Positions 17,862 to 26,833 of a DNA stretch of 64,000 nucleotides are shown piece after piece. This stretch comes from Clostridia bacterium (GTDB lineage Bacteria; Bacillota; Clostridia; Oscillospirales; CAG-272). Made by a program: the position numbers and the translations under genes. Each line of letters opens with the position of its first letter. The stretch's first letter is position 1. The notes under the pieces are model-generated. The model searched no databases. It saw only the letters and a list, made by a program, of their open reading frames with translations, and was not told the DNA's origin. The stretch is taken from assembly GCA_017452525.1 (NCBI GenBank), contig JAFTMG010000054.1, positions 1 through 64,000 of the forward strand, in the 5' to 3' direction.

Positions 17862-17867
17862 TATAAT
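17862..17867 (+). promoter_or_regulatory. -10 box (TATAAT) of the alpha-mannosidase promoter
   Basis: A perfect TATAAT lies 30 bp before the mannosidase ATG, with only a poor -35 (TTTCAC, 17 bp upstream). A weak -35 is what one expects of a promoter that needs an AraC-type activator, and such a gene is divergent from it. Confidence 0.5.
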
Positions 17868-17896
17868 CATAGTATCAACACATAGGGAGGTCACCC

Positions 17897-20338
17897 ATGA
17901 ATCCAAGCAAAATACATCTGATCGGCAACGCGCATATCGACCCGGTCTGGCTCTGGCGCTTTCCCGAGGGGCTCTCGGAGATCAAAGCGACGTTTCAGGC
18001 GGCGATCGACCGCATAAAGGACTACGACGAATTCTGTTTTACCTCTGCCTGCGCCTTCTACTATCAATGGGTGGAGGAAAACTGCCCACCTCTCTTCGAG
18101 GAGATCCGCGAGGCGGTGAGGATGGGCAAATGGAAGATCGTAGGAGGCATGTGGATCCAGCCGGACTGCAATATGCTCTCTTCGGAAAGCTTTGCGCGCC
18201 ACCTGCTGTATTCTCAGCGATATTTCGAATCCCGCTTTGGCATTCGCGTGAAAACGGGCTACAATGTGGACTCCTTCGGTCACTCTGCTTCACTGCCGAA
18301 GATCCTGCGTGCCGCGGGCATTGAAAATTACGTCTATATGCGCCCGAGCAACGGCGCGGAAAAAGCATATCCCTTCCCCGACCACGCTTTTCGTTGGAAA
18401 TGCGGCGAGGATGAGGTGCTTGCCTTCCGCATTCACCGCCGCTACGCGGAAAAGCCCAAGGATCCGTCGGTGCTGGAGGATTATGATGGCTACGCCTCCG
18501 ATTTTCCCTATGATTTTATGCTCTTTTTCGGTGTCGGAAATCATGGCGGCGGTCCCACGGTGCAGAACGTCGAAGCCATCCTTGCCCATCGCGGGGACAT
18601 GAAGCATGAGTTTATCTTCTCACACCCCGACAAATATTTTGACACGCTACGCAAGAGCAATGCAGAACAACTCCCCATCTACGAGGGAGAGCTGCAAAAT
18701 CACGCCAGCGGCTGTTATTCTGCCAACGCCGCCATCAAACGATACAACCGCCAATGCGAAAATCGCCTTTCGGAAAGCGAGCGGTTCGGCGTTCTCACGG
18801 CGCATCTGACCGACCCGCGCGGCGTTGCCACCGCCGCGCAGAACAGAACGGCATGGGAAGCGGTGTTGTTCAATCAGTTCCACGACATCATCTGCGGCTG
18901 CTCTCAGAAATCGGCTTATGAGGATGCCTATGCCTTTGCTGGTAGCGCGCTGGCGCATGCCAAAAAGGAGACCAATTTTGCCGTGCAGAAGCTTTCCTGG
19001 CTGGTGAATACATCCAAGGGTGTCATCCGCCGATCCAAGGAGAACGCTTGCCGCACGGTATGGGAAACGGGCAAGCTGGGCGCACCTGTCGTTGTTTTCA
19101 ATCCTCTCTCTCATGAGGTTACTGTCCCCGTTTCGGTCAACCGCTATGAATGTATGGCCGTGACCGACGAAGCCGGCACGCCCATTCCCTGTCAGAGGGT
19201 GCGTGCCGAATATACCAACCGCGGTGGAGATATGTACGATGCGCGTTTCATGGCGACTCTCCCCCCCTTCGGCTGGCGAACCTATTGGTCGTACAGCGAG
19301 GACGACAATGCCTGCGCTGTCGGCGAGGATGCATTGCTCTCTGTCGGCACCCACACGCTGACCAACAGCCGCGCCACTCTTTGCTTTGATCCCGACAGCG
19401 GTGAGATCGCATCGTACCGCGTGGACGGCAAGGAGCGTCTCGGCGCCTTCGGTGCGCATGCGGTAGTCATCGATGATGAAAAGCATGACACATGGTCTCA
19501 TGGTGCCTTTGTGTTTGATGAGGTGCGCGGCGTGTTTGGTTCGCCCGTCTTTGAGATTTGGGAAAGCGGCATGTGTGAGGTCAGCCTCTCGGTCAAGCAG
19601 ACCTACGGTGAGAGTACCTTGGAGCAGATCTATACGCTCTACCCCAACGATCCCGCGGTACACGTCCGTGTTCGTCTTTTCTATCGGGAGCCGCTCGCTC
19701 TTCTGCGACTTGTCTTTGACAGCGGTCTGAAAGCCCCCATCATGACCCGCGAGATCCCCGGCGGTGTGATAGACGCTCCCGCCAACGGACGTGAGATGCC
19801 CATGCTCCGCTACGCGATCCTTTCCGAAAACGGCCGCGGCATCGCGCTGTTGAATGACTCCAAATATTCTGTTATGGCCAAGGATTCCGAGATCGGCTTT
19901 GTGCTGGCACGCAGCTGCTACTATGCCGACCATTATGCCGAGCGTGACGGACGGATGGAGATGCAGGATCTGGGCGAGCAGGAATGCCGCTATATTCTGA
20001 TGCCCTTCGACACCGATCTTGCCGAGATTGAGCGGCGCGCGGAAGAGCTGAACACCTTCTTCCCGCTCATCCCCGAGACCTATCACGAGGGTCCGCTTTC
20101 GCAAAGCGGCAGCTTCTATGCCTCGGACGCGCCGAATCTGACCGTGACGGCGCTGAAATTCGCCGAGGACGGCGACGGTCTGATCGTCCGCTTTGCGGAA
20201 ACCGGCGGTCTTGCCGTTTCCACTACAGTCACCCTGTTGGGTACGACCTTCCCCGTCTCCTGCAACCCCTTCGACATTCGCACCTACCGCATTCGTGACG
20301 GTCATGTCACGGCATGCGATCTGACGGAGAAAGAATGA
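17897..20338 (+). CDS. Glycoside hydrolase family 38 alpha-mannosidase
   Basis: An 813-aa cytoplasmic GH38 enzyme. The zinc site begins with NAHIDPVWLW (His13, Asp15). Asp125 in GYNVDSFGH is the expected nucleophile and a zinc ligand, and NQFHDIICG near residue 330 supplies the remaining zinc His. The C-terminal half is the beta-sandwich domain of the family. There is no signal peptide, so it should act on imported mannosides, for instance N-glycan fragments. RBS AGGGAGG precedes ATG. It is single, divergent from an AraC gene, and followed by a strong terminator. Confidence 0.93.
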   Translation: MNPSKIHLIGNAHIDPVWLWRFPEGLSEIKATFQAAIDRIKDYDEFCFTSACAFYYQWVEENCPPLFEEIREAVRMGKWKIVGGMWIQPDCNMLSSESFARHLLYSQRYFESRFGIRVKTGYNVDSFGHSASLPKILRAAGIENYVYMRPSNGAEKAYPFPDHAFRWKCGEDEVLAFRIHRRYAEKPKDPSVLEDYDGYASDFPYDFMLFFGVGNHGGGPTVQNVEAILAHRGDMKHEFIFSHPDKYFDTLRKSNAEQLPIYEGELQNHASGCYSANAAIKRYNRQCENRLSESERFGVLTAHLTDPRGVATAAQNRTAWEAVLFNQFHDIICGCSQKSAYEDAYAFAGSALAHAKKETNFAVQKLSWLVNTSKGVIRRSKENACRTVWETGKLGAPVVVFNPLSHEVTVPVSVNRYECMAVTDEAGTPIPCQRVRAEYTNRGGDMYDARFMATLPPFGWRTYWSYSEDDNACAVGEDALLSVGTHTLTNSRATLCFDPDSGEIASYRVDGKERLGAFGAHAVVIDDEKHDTWSHGAFVFDEVRGVFGSPVFEIWESGMCEVSLSVKQTYGESTLEQIYTLYPNDPAVHVRVRLFYREPLALLRLVFDSGLKAPIMTREIPGGVIDAPANGREMPMLRYAILSENGRGIALLNDSKYSVMAKDSEIGFVLARSCYYADHYAERDGRMEMQDLGEQECRYILMPFDTDLAEIERRAEELNTFFPLIPETYHEGPLSQSGSFYASDAPNLTVTALKFAEDGDGLIVRFAETGGLAVSTTVTLLGTTFPVSCNPFDIRTYRIRDGHVTACDLTEKE

Positions 20339-20425
20339 ATCAAAAAAGATCGGTCACTTACGGAGCGTATTCTTGAGAACAGTCTTAAGATTTAAAAGGA
20401 ATACGTCGCCTACCGATAGAAAATG

Positions 20426-20460
20426 AAGACAGAGGGTATCAAATATCCTCTGTCTTTTTT
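20426..20460 (+). terminator. Terminator after the alpha-mannosidase gene
   Basis: An AAGACAGAGG / CCTCTGTCTT hairpin with an additional GTAT/ATAT extension, followed by six Ts. The 85 bases between the stop and this hairpin hold nothing I recognise. Confidence 0.85.
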
Positions 20461-20600
20461 CTTGACAAGCATTGAATTTGCAGACACCAATACTTCTATA
20501 TAGACCAATTCACAAATTTATGATATAATGATAAAAAAGTTCCAACCTTTTTCAAAATCCGTGTCTATATGGGTGAAAGCTTTCAACGAGGTACAAACAA

Positions 20601-22262
20601 GTGAACAGACAAGATGCCGAAAAAATGATAACTGAATATCTCAAACCCATATTTGGCTTTGCGCTGAAGCGGTGCAAAAACGAACAGGATGCGGAGGACC
20701 TATCGCAGGATATCGTGCTCAAAGCATTTCACGCACTTTTGATCAAAGATGATATCGGGGATGCCAGTAAATTTATTTGGACGATTGCGCATAATACGCT
20801 CAGTAATTATTATAGAACTGCCTCCAAAAGCGTTATTGGCATATCTATTGATGAGGTGGCGGAGATCATCGCCGATCCCGACTCAATGTCGGCTGATGGC
20901 GATAATGCTGCTACCATTCGCAGATTACAGAGCGAAATAGCATATCTTTCAAAGCTCCAACGCAAGATCTTAATTGCATACTATTTTGAAAACCGTAAGC
21001 AAACAGATATTGCTAAGGATCTGGGGATTCCTCTCGGCACAGTCAAATGGCACTTGTTTGAAGCAAAAAAAGAATTGAAACGAGGTATGGATACGATGAG
21101 AAAAACAAGTGAATTGAAATTTAACCCTATTAATTTCACCTCAGTTGGAATTAACGGTTCTATCGGAACGAAATCTTGTGATGAATTTTTCCGCTCCGCA
21201 CTTTCTCAAAACATCTGCTATTGTGTGCGTAACGAGGCAAAAACGGTAAATGAAATTGCCGATGCCCTTGGCGTTTCGCCCGTATATGTAGAAACCGAAG
21301 TCGACTTTTTGGAGGAATACGGTTTTCTAATGCAAACCGGGGATAGGTATATCGTTAATTTTATCATTAGCGAGCCGACTGCTGAGCTTTTGACAATGCA
21401 GGACACGATGTATAAAAAAGCGGCAGGCTTATTTGCAAATGAGCTTTATGACGAACTGATAAATAGCGGAATTTTGGATGATGAAAATATATTCTGCAAT
21501 AAGATGCTTCAAGGTTCCACCCAAGAAAATCCTCTGAGAGACAAAAACTTCCTTTTGTGGTCGCTCATACCGTATATTGCCGCAATGTCAGGCGAGAAGC
21601 TAATGGATAGTGCTATCTCTTTTGAGGAGGTTGCAACGCTCCGTCCTGACGGAGCGAACAATATTGCACATGCTACCGTTGTTCCCGAAGTAATGAACCT
21701 GCCTGACAATTACGTTTATATGAGAAATTGGTGCGGACCGTATTATCACGCCAATGCGAACCACGCGCTTTGGAAAGTTGACACCGAATGGTCGGGTCAT
21801 CGCATGGGAGTAAATCAATATGAAACCGAGGTAGCCAAGCGCGTTCTTGCGTTGTATGAGCATGAAGAAGATAATCTCCTTTCGAAAGAGGATTACGCAT
21901 GGCTTTCCGAGCGAGGTTATATCAAAACTTGGGGAGAGTATGACGGGTACTTCAAAACAGCATGGCAGATTATTGTTTTGAGAAACAAAGACATTCAAGA
22001 TAAGCTTCTCGCGATCGGTGAAAAGATCAAAGTGAAATACAAAAATGAATTTGATGCCATTAAAGCCCCCTATGTGAATGCTGTATTGGATTCAGTTCCC
22101 GCGCATTTGCGAAAAGTCAAAGAGTATGAGCTTCAATTTTTGTTCCATTCTGACGGATGGTTCTTGCTCCATTGTATTGTTACACTTTTGAACAACGGCA
22201 AGTTAAAACCGCCTATGGAAGATCAGAAAAAATCTCTTACTACGCTTATAGTACCAAACTAA
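20601..22262 (+). CDS. ECF-type sigma-70 factor with a ~370-aa C-terminal extension
   Basis: A 553-aa protein starting with GTG after GAGGT. Residues 1-165 are an ECF sigma factor: region 2 (NEQDAEDLSQDIVLKAFHAL, then FIWTIAHNTLSNYYR) and region 4 (KQTDIAKDLGIPLGTVKWHLFEAKKELK). Residues 190-260 resemble a winged-helix module (AKTVNEIADALGVSPVYVETEVDFLEEYGF). The remaining 290 residues have no recognised domain but contain Trp-rich stretches (NWCGPYYHANANHALW). Large C-terminal extensions in ECF factors usually act as built-in regulators replacing an anti-sigma factor, and no anti-sigma gene lies nearby. Base composition is clearly more AT-rich than the neighbours, suggesting transfer. Confidence 0.8.
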   Translation: MNRQDAEKMITEYLKPIFGFALKRCKNEQDAEDLSQDIVLKAFHALLIKDDIGDASKFIWTIAHNTLSNYYRTASKSVIGISIDEVAEIIADPDSMSADGDNAATIRRLQSEIAYLSKLQRKILIAYYFENRKQTDIAKDLGIPLGTVKWHLFEAKKELKRGMDTMRKTSELKFNPINFTSVGINGSIGTKSCDEFFRSALSQNICYCVRNEAKTVNEIADALGVSPVYVETEVDFLEEYGFLMQTGDRYIVNFIISEPTAELLTMQDTMYKKAAGLFANELYDELINSGILDDENIFCNKMLQGSTQENPLRDKNFLLWSLIPYIAAMSGEKLMDSAISFEEVATLRPDGANNIAHATVVPEVMNLPDNYVYMRNWCGPYYHANANHALWKVDTEWSGHRMGVNQYETEVAKRVLALYEHEEDNLLSKEDYAWLSERGYIKTWGEYDGYFKTAWQIIVLRNKDIQDKLLAIGEKIKVKYKNEFDAIKAPYVNAVLDSVPAHLRKVKEYELQFLFHSDGWFLLHCIVTLLNNGKLKPPMEDQKKSLTTLIVPN

Positions 22263-22270
22263 TAAAACAA

Positions 22271-22303
22271 CCGCCGAGAGCAACCGTTTGGTCGCTCTCG
22301 GCG
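22271..22303 (+). terminator. Hairpin after the long ECF sigma gene
   Basis: CGCCGAGAG and CTCTCGGCG arms (9 bp) with a 14-nt loop, 9 nt after the stop codon. Only TTAATTC follows, so it is a terminator candidate rather than a clear intrinsic terminator. Confidence 0.5.
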
Positions 22304-22380
22304 TTAATTCGTTTAAAATATCTCTATCGCACAGCCACCATGGTGGTGATTAAGTGCACACTTTCAGGCGCGCTACATGC

Positions 22381-22424
22381 CTTCCTCCGGGAGGAAGGTG
22401 GCACGCGAAGCGTGACGGAAGGAG
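22381..22424. repeat. REP-like composite palindromic element
   Basis: Two nested palindromes: CTTCCTCC/GGAGGAAG, then CACGC-GAA-GCGTG, closed by GGAAGG complementary to the first arm. This structure resembles dispersed REP/BIME-type elements of gut clostridia. It lies immediately 3' of the aminotransferase gene, where it could also act as its transcript end. No second copy was seen in the window. Confidence 0.5.
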
Positions 22425-22432
22425 CCAGCGGA

Positions 22433-23497
22433 TCAACCGATCAGCTGAGTCCAGCCGAAGGAATCCTCGAGCTTGCCCCACTGGATGCCGGTGAGGGTAT
22501 CATAAAGCATCTGGGTGACCTCGCCGATCTTGCCGCCGTTGACGGTGAAGATCTGATCCTTATAGCAGAGCTCGCCGATGGGAGAAACAACGGCAGCGGT
22601 GCCGCAGCCCCATGCCTCTTCCAGCGTGCCGTCAGCCATTGCCTGCGCCAGCTCGTCGATGCTGAGCAGTCTCTCGCTGACCTTGAAGCCCTTGGACTTC
22701 AGCACTTCGATGCAGGACTTACGGGTGATGCCGGGCAGGATGGAGCCGGTGAGAGCGGGAGTGACGATCTCGCCGTTGATCTTGAACATAACGTTCATAG
22801 CTCCTACTTCCTCGATGTACTTGCGCTCCACGCCATCGAGCCACAGAACCTGAGCATAGCCCTTCTGCTCTGCCTTCTGACCTGCGCGGTTGGATGCGGC
22901 ATAGTTACCGCCGCACTTTGCATAACCGGTACCACCGCGGACAGCGCGGACATCCTCTGCCTCGATCATGATCTTGACAGGGTTGATGCCTTCCTTATAG
23001 TAAGAGCCGACGGGAGAAGCAATGATCATGTAGGTGGCATGATGCACGGCGTGAACACCCAGCGTCTCATCGTTACCGAACATAAAGGGACGGAGATAGA
23101 GAGAGGTGCCGGGAGCGGAGGGTGTCCAATCCTTCTCGTAATCGACGAAGGTGGTCAGGATCTCCATAGCCAGATCCTCGGGGATCTGAGGCAGGCACAG
23201 ACGCTCTGCCGAGTTGTTCATACGACGGATGTTCTCGATGGGACGGAACATCTGCACCTTTCCGTCTGCTCTGCGGTAAGCCTTAAGACCTTCAAAAATC
23301 TCGGATCCGTAATGCAGAGCGGTGCTGGCAGGGTGGATCGGGAAGGGTCCGAAGGGTACGATGCGGGCATCATACCAGCCCTTGCCGGCCTCGTATTCCA
23401 TAATAAACATATGATCGGTGAAGATCTTGCCGAAACCAAGTGTGGAAGGATCGGGCTTTGCCTTGAGCTGTGCGGCTCTTTCAATTCTGATTTCCAT
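22433..23497 (-). CDS. ilvE: Branched-chain amino acid aminotransferase
   Basis: A 354-aa fold-type IV PLP enzyme of the BCAT type. Lys194 in RGGTGYAKCGGNYA is the expected PLP lysine; LHYGSEIFEGLKAYR (62-76) and YIEEVGAMNVMF are BCAT signatures. It interconverts Val, Ile and Leu with their 2-oxoacids using glutamate/2-oxoglutarate. It is the last gene of a run that begins with a T-box leader and includes a 2-oxoacid:ferredoxin oxidoreductase, 39 bp upstream. That context suggests amination of 2-oxoacids made by reductive carboxylation, rather than classical biosynthesis only. A REP-like element follows the stop. Confidence 0.94.
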   Translation of the reverse strand: MEIRIERAAQLKAKPDPSTLGFGKIFTDHMFIMEYEAGKGWYDARIVPFGPFPIHPASTALHYGSEIFEGLKAYRRADGKVQMFRPIENIRRMNNSAERLCLPQIPEDLAMEILTTFVDYEKDWTPSAPGTSLYLRPFMFGNDETLGVHAVHHATYMIIASPVGSYYKEGINPVKIMIEAEDVRAVRGGTGYAKCGGNYAASNRAGQKAEQKGYAQVLWLDGVERKYIEEVGAMNVMFKINGEIVTPALTGSILPGITRKSCIEVLKSKGFKVSERLLSIDELAQAMADGTLEEAWGCGTAAVVSPIGELCYKDQIFTVNGGKIGEVTQMLYDTLTGIQWGKLEDSFGWTQLIG

Positions 23498-23536
23498 GGT
23501 AAACGCTACCTTTCTTGTTGAATTTATCGGCGCGTC

Positions 23537-24070
23537 TTACGCGTCAGCACCCAGTTCCATTGCCTTGAGGTTGAACTGGAGCATATCCTGATGGCGGGCG
23601 GAGATGACCTTGCCCAAAGCGGCATTGACACCTTCCATATTGAACTCATCATACAGCTTGAGGATCTTGCCGACGATGATCATGTTCGCCAGCGTGGGCA
23701 TGCCGTTTTCGGATGCCAGACCCGTAGCGGGAATATATACGACATTGACATCATCGCGGGCGACCTTGCGCTCGATCAGCGTGGAGTCAACAATGATGGT
23801 GCCGCCGGGGACGACGGAGCTCTCGTATTTATCCAGCGAGGGCAGATTCATGGCAACCAGCAGGTCGGGGGTGGAAACGATGGGAGAGCCGACGGGCTCA
23901 TCGCTGATGATAACGCTGCAGCTGGCAGTACCGCCGCGCATTTCGGGACCGTAGGAAGGTAGCCAGCTGACCTGCTTATCCTCCATCAGACCCTTGTATG
24001 CCAAAAACTTACCTGCGAACAGAATACCCTGTCCGCCAAAGCCTGCGATCAAAATCTGTCTGGTGCTCAT
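23537..24070 (-). CDS. 2-oxoacid:ferredoxin oxidoreductase, gamma subunit (VOR/KOR type)
   Basis: A 177-aa gamma subunit with the N-terminal signature AGFGGQGILFAGK. It has the usual length of separate gamma subunits and ends the four-subunit enzyme set. The gene begins 1 bp after the beta-subunit stop, implying translational coupling. Substrate cannot be decided from this subunit; the adjoining branched-chain aminotransferase gene argues for branched 2-oxoacids (2-oxoisovalerate type) rather than 2-oxoglutarate. Confidence 0.88.
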   Translation of the reverse strand: MSTRQILIAGFGGQGILFAGKFLAYKGLMEDKQVSWLPSYGPEMRGGTASCSVIISDEPVGSPIVSTPDLLVAMNLPSLDKYESSVVPGGTIIVDSTLIERKVARDDVNVVYIPATGLASENGMPTLANMIIVGKILKLYDEFNMEGVNAALGKVISARHQDMLQFNLKAMELGADA

Positions 24071-24071
24071 A

Positions 24072-24830
24072 TCATTCGCCTCCCTGCTCTTTTGCCGCGG
24101 TGCGGTCCTTGTAAACGCCCAGCGGATAGTAGGGTATCATCTTCTCATCGATCCACTCCAGCGCCTTCTTGGGCGTCATGCCCCAGTTGGTGGGACAGGA
24201 GGAAACGACCTCAACGAGAGAGAAGCCCTTGCCTGCCAGCTGGTTCTCAAACGCCTTCTTGATCGCCTTCTTGGCGTTCTTGACATTCTTGACGTTATTG
24301 ACGGCAACGCGCTCCAGATACTCGGGTCCGTCCAGCTGAGAGAGCATTTCGCAAACCTTCACGGGGAAACCGCAATGGCTGGTATCGCGTCCGTAGGGAG
24401 AGGTCTGGGTGACCTGTCCGGGCAGCGAGGTGGGTGCCATCTGACCGCCGGTCATACCGTAGATGGCGTTATTGATGAAGATGATGGTGATATTTTCGTT
24501 GCGGGCTGCGGCGTGAACGGTTTCAGCGGTGCCGATGGAAGCCAAGTCACCGTCACCCTGATAGGTGAAGATGACACGGTCGGGCATGGCACGCTTCAGA
24601 CCGGTAGCCACAGCGGGCGCGCGGCCGTGAGCCGCCTCGACCATATCGCAATTGAAGTAGTTATAAGCCATAACGGAGCATCCGACAGGAGCAACACCGA
24701 CGGTCTTGCCCTCAATGCCAAGCTCATCGAGCACCTCAGCGACCAGACGGTGAACGATACCGTGGGTACATCCGGGGCAATAGTGCATGGAGACATCAGC
24801 CAATGCCTTGGGTTTTTCAAATACGACCAT
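24072..24830 (-). CDS. 2-oxoacid:ferredoxin oxidoreductase, beta (TPP-binding) subunit
   Basis: A 252-aa beta subunit. It shows [13 protein letters not shown] near residues 17-29, the CPGC element of this family, and the thiamine diphosphate/Mg motif beginning GDGDLASIG near residue 95 with the following NN pair ([15 protein letters not shown]). It catalyses CoA-dependent oxidation of 2-oxoacids with ferredoxin, or the reverse reductive carboxylation. It overlaps the alpha subunit stop by one base. The downstream gamma and upstream alpha and delta subunits complete the enzyme. Confidence 0.9.
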   Translation of the reverse strand: MVVFEKPKALADVSMHYCPGCTHGIVHRLVAEVLDELGIEGKTVGVAPVGCSVMAYNYFNCDMVEAAHGRAPAVATGLKRAMPDRVIFTYQGDGDLASIGTAETVHAAARNENITIIFINNAIYGMTGGQMAPTSLPGQVTQTSPYGRDTSHCGFPVKVCEMLSQLDGPEYLERVAVNNVKNVKNAKKAIKKAFENQLAGKGFSLVEVVSSCPTNWGMTPKKALEWIDEKMIPYYPLGVYKDRTAAKEQGGE

Positions 24831-25897
24831 TACTGTGCGCCTCCTTCCTTGGCGGTTTCAACAATGCTTGCGTATACCTGATCGGGGGACGGGATCATAC
24901 CGCCGACACGGTTACACAGCTTGACGGGACGGCGGCAACGGATCGCCAGCTCGATGTCCTCGATCATCTGACCCATGGACATTTCCACGGAAATAAAGGT
25001 ATGTACCTTCTCGCTTGCCTTGAGCATGGGTGCCTTCGGGAAGGGCCACAGGGTGATGGGGCGGATCATACCGACCTTGATACCCTCTGCTCTTGCCTGC
25101 ACGATGGCGTTCTTGGCAACACGGGCGGAGATACCGAAGGCGACAACGCAGATCTCGGCATCCTCCATCATGTATTCCTCATACATGGTCTCATTCTCTT
25201 CGATCTGCTTATATCTTTCGTAGCGGATGAAGTTGAACTTCTCCAGCTCGTCGGGCTGCAGGAAGAGCGAATTGACGATATTGTGGGGGCGGGCGCACTC
25301 GGTGCCGGTGACTGCCCAGGATTTATCGTACTTCGTGGGCTCGCCGTAATTGAGGGAGACAGGCTCCATCATCTGACCCATGGTGCCGTCGGCAAGGATC
25401 ATGGAGGTCATGCGATACTTGTCCGCCAGGTCGAAGCCCTTGACGGTCAGGTCAGCCATCTCCTGCACGGAAGCGGGCGCGAGAACGATCATGCGGAAAT
25501 CGCCGTGACCGCCTGCCTTGGTCGCTTGGAAATAGTCGGACTGAGAGGGCTGGATACCGCCCAGACCCGGACCGCCGCGCTGAACGTTGATGACGAGCGC
25601 GGGCAGATCGGCACCTGCCAGGTAGGAAAGGCCCTCGCTCTTGAGCGCGATTCCGGGGCTGGAGGAGGAGGTCATCACGCGGAAGCCCGCGGAAGCGACG
25701 CCGTAGACCATATTGATCGCAGCGATCTCACTCTCCGCCTGCAGGAAGGTTCCGCCGATCTTGGGCATTCTCTTTGCCATATATGCGGCAACCTCAGTCT
25801 GAGGGGTAATAGGGTAGCCGAAGTAGTGGCGGCAACCTGCCATGATGGCGGCCTCAGCCAACGCTTCGTTGCCTTTCATTAACACTTTATCTGTCAT
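24830..25897 (-). CDS. 2-oxoacid:ferredoxin oxidoreductase, alpha subunit (VorB/KorA-like)
   Basis: A 355-aa alpha subunit with the pyrimidine-binding domain segment [20 protein letters not shown] near residues 17-36, and the family feature [21 protein letters not shown]. It includes the C-terminal transketolase-like domain from about residue 240. With beta, gamma and a separate ferredoxin-like delta subunit it forms a VOR/KOR-type heterotetramer. Its place between a ferredoxin gene and the beta gene, and the branched-chain aminotransferase at the end of the operon, favour branched-chain 2-oxoacids as substrate. Confidence 0.9.
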   Translation of the reverse strand: MTDKVLMKGNEALAEAAIMAGCRHYFGYPITPQTEVAAYMAKRMPKIGGTFLQAESEIAAINMVYGVASAGFRVMTSSSSPGIALKSEGLSYLAGADLPALVINVQRGGPGLGGIQPSQSDYFQATKAGGHGDFRMIVLAPASVQEMADLTVKGFDLADKYRMTSMILADGTMGQMMEPVSLNYGEPTKYDKSWAVTGTECARPHNIVNSLFLQPDELEKFNFIRYERYKQIEENETMYEEYMMEDAEICVVAFGISARVAKNAIVQARAEGIKVGMIRPITLWPFPKAPMLKASEKVHTFISVEMSMGQMIEDIELAIRCRRPVKLCNRVGGMIPSPDQVYASIVETAKEGGAQ

Positions 25898-25933
25898 TTT
25901 GAAGCTTCATTCCTTTCCTTGTGATGTGGCAGA

Positions 25934-26149
25934 TCATTTCTCGACCGTAATGATGCAGTCGGGACACATGGTGGCGCAGAAGGCGCAGGCGATACATTTC
26001 TCGGGATATGCCGCCTCTACCGGGTGATGTCCCTTTTTGTTGATCTTGTCCTTGGCAAGCACCAGGACGCCTTTGGGGCAGAAATCCACGCAGAGTCCGC
26101 ATCCCTTACAGAGATCGGTTCTGAATGTCAGCTTTGCCATTGTATTCAC
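25934..26149 (-). CDS. 2xFe4S4 ferredoxin-like delta subunit of the 2-oxoacid oxidoreductase
   Basis: A 71-aa protein with two four-cysteine motifs, CKGCGLCVDFCPKG and CIACAFCATMCPDC, each able to hold a 4Fe-4S cluster. It is the electron-transfer subunit that passes electrons between the TPP centre and external ferredoxin. It lies 36 bp before the alpha gene and 6 bp after the P-loop NTPase gene, inside the same transcription unit. Confidence 0.9.
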   Translation of the reverse strand: MNTMAKLTFRTDLCKGCGLCVDFCPKGVLVLAKDKINKKGHHPVEAAYPEKCIACAFCATMCPDCIITVEK

Positions 26150-26155
26150 TCCTTT

Positions 26156-26818
26156 TTATTTGATCTTGTATTGCAGTGTGAGCGGGAACAGATCGGGGAT
26201 CTTGTGCTTCAAATCCTCATACAGCTCCTCGCGGACGGTTGTCATTTTGATGGGGAGACCCGTCGCCTCCGAGATCTCATGGGCATACGCAAGGGATGCC
26301 AGGACCGTCTCAGCGTCCGTCTCCTCTCCGAGATTGGAATTGTTGACGATGGCGGTAAAGGGGATGCCGCCCGCCGTCTCGATCTCGTGAATGATCTCAA
26401 GGGTCGACGCAACGTCCCGCGTCAGGGGGCGATAGCCGTTGATGACGAGAAGCATCTCGTAGTTTCCTTCCTCGCGGATGGCGGGAGCATAGCGCCCGAG
26501 AGCCAGCGCGCCGCGGTCGTCACCGCCGATATCCATGACTGCCGTTCTGCTCCTGTCATCGGTGATGGCATACATATCGGGCGGCAGAGCGGGCGCGTCC
26601 AGGTTGGTGCCGGCGTATTCCGAGCAGATCAGGCGAATGCCTGCCGCCTCCAGATCACGCTGGCTGTCCTTGGTGCGGAAGTAGGGATTGACGATATCGA
26701 GGTCGGCGATGGTCACGCTTCCCCGCTCCCTTTGGAGATGCATCGCCACGTTCACGGCGATATTGGTCTTTCCGCTGCCGTAATGTCCGGCAAACAGAAG
26801 TATTCTTTTGTAATCCAT
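26156..26818 (-). CDS. P-loop NTPase of unknown function in the oxidoreductase operon
   Basis: A 220-aa protein of the SIMIBI/ParA-like class. Walker A is FAGHYGSGKTNIAVN near residues 9-23, the switch I-like Asp follows in IADLDIVNPYF, and a DIGGDDRGA segment near residue 117 resembles the Walker B/switch II region. No metal-binding Cys pairs like those of Fe-S carrier NTPases are seen. It is tightly packed between the CoA ligase (15 bp) and the ferredoxin subunit (6 bp). A maturation or regulatory role for the oxidoreductase or the ligase is plausible, but I do not recognise a characterised family. Confidence 0.7.
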   Translation of the reverse strand: MDYKRILLFAGHYGSGKTNIAVNVAMHLQRERGSVTIADLDIVNPYFRTKDSQRDLEAAGIRLICSEYAGTNLDAPALPPDMYAITDDRSRTAVMDIGGDDRGALALGRYAPAIREEGNYEMLLVINGYRPLTRDVASTLEIIHEIETAGGIPFTAIVNNSNLGEETDAETVLASLAYAHEISEATGLPIKMTTVREELYEDLKHKIPDLFPLTLQYKIK

Positions 26819-26833
26819 AGGTCACACCCGCTC

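Noticed and set aside
22433-26149. 2-oxoglutarate:ferredoxin oxidoreductase as the main assignment
   Set aside because: Subunit sequences alone allow it, but linkage to ilvE and to T-box-controlled CoA ligases favours branched-chain 2-oxoacids; kept as an alternative.
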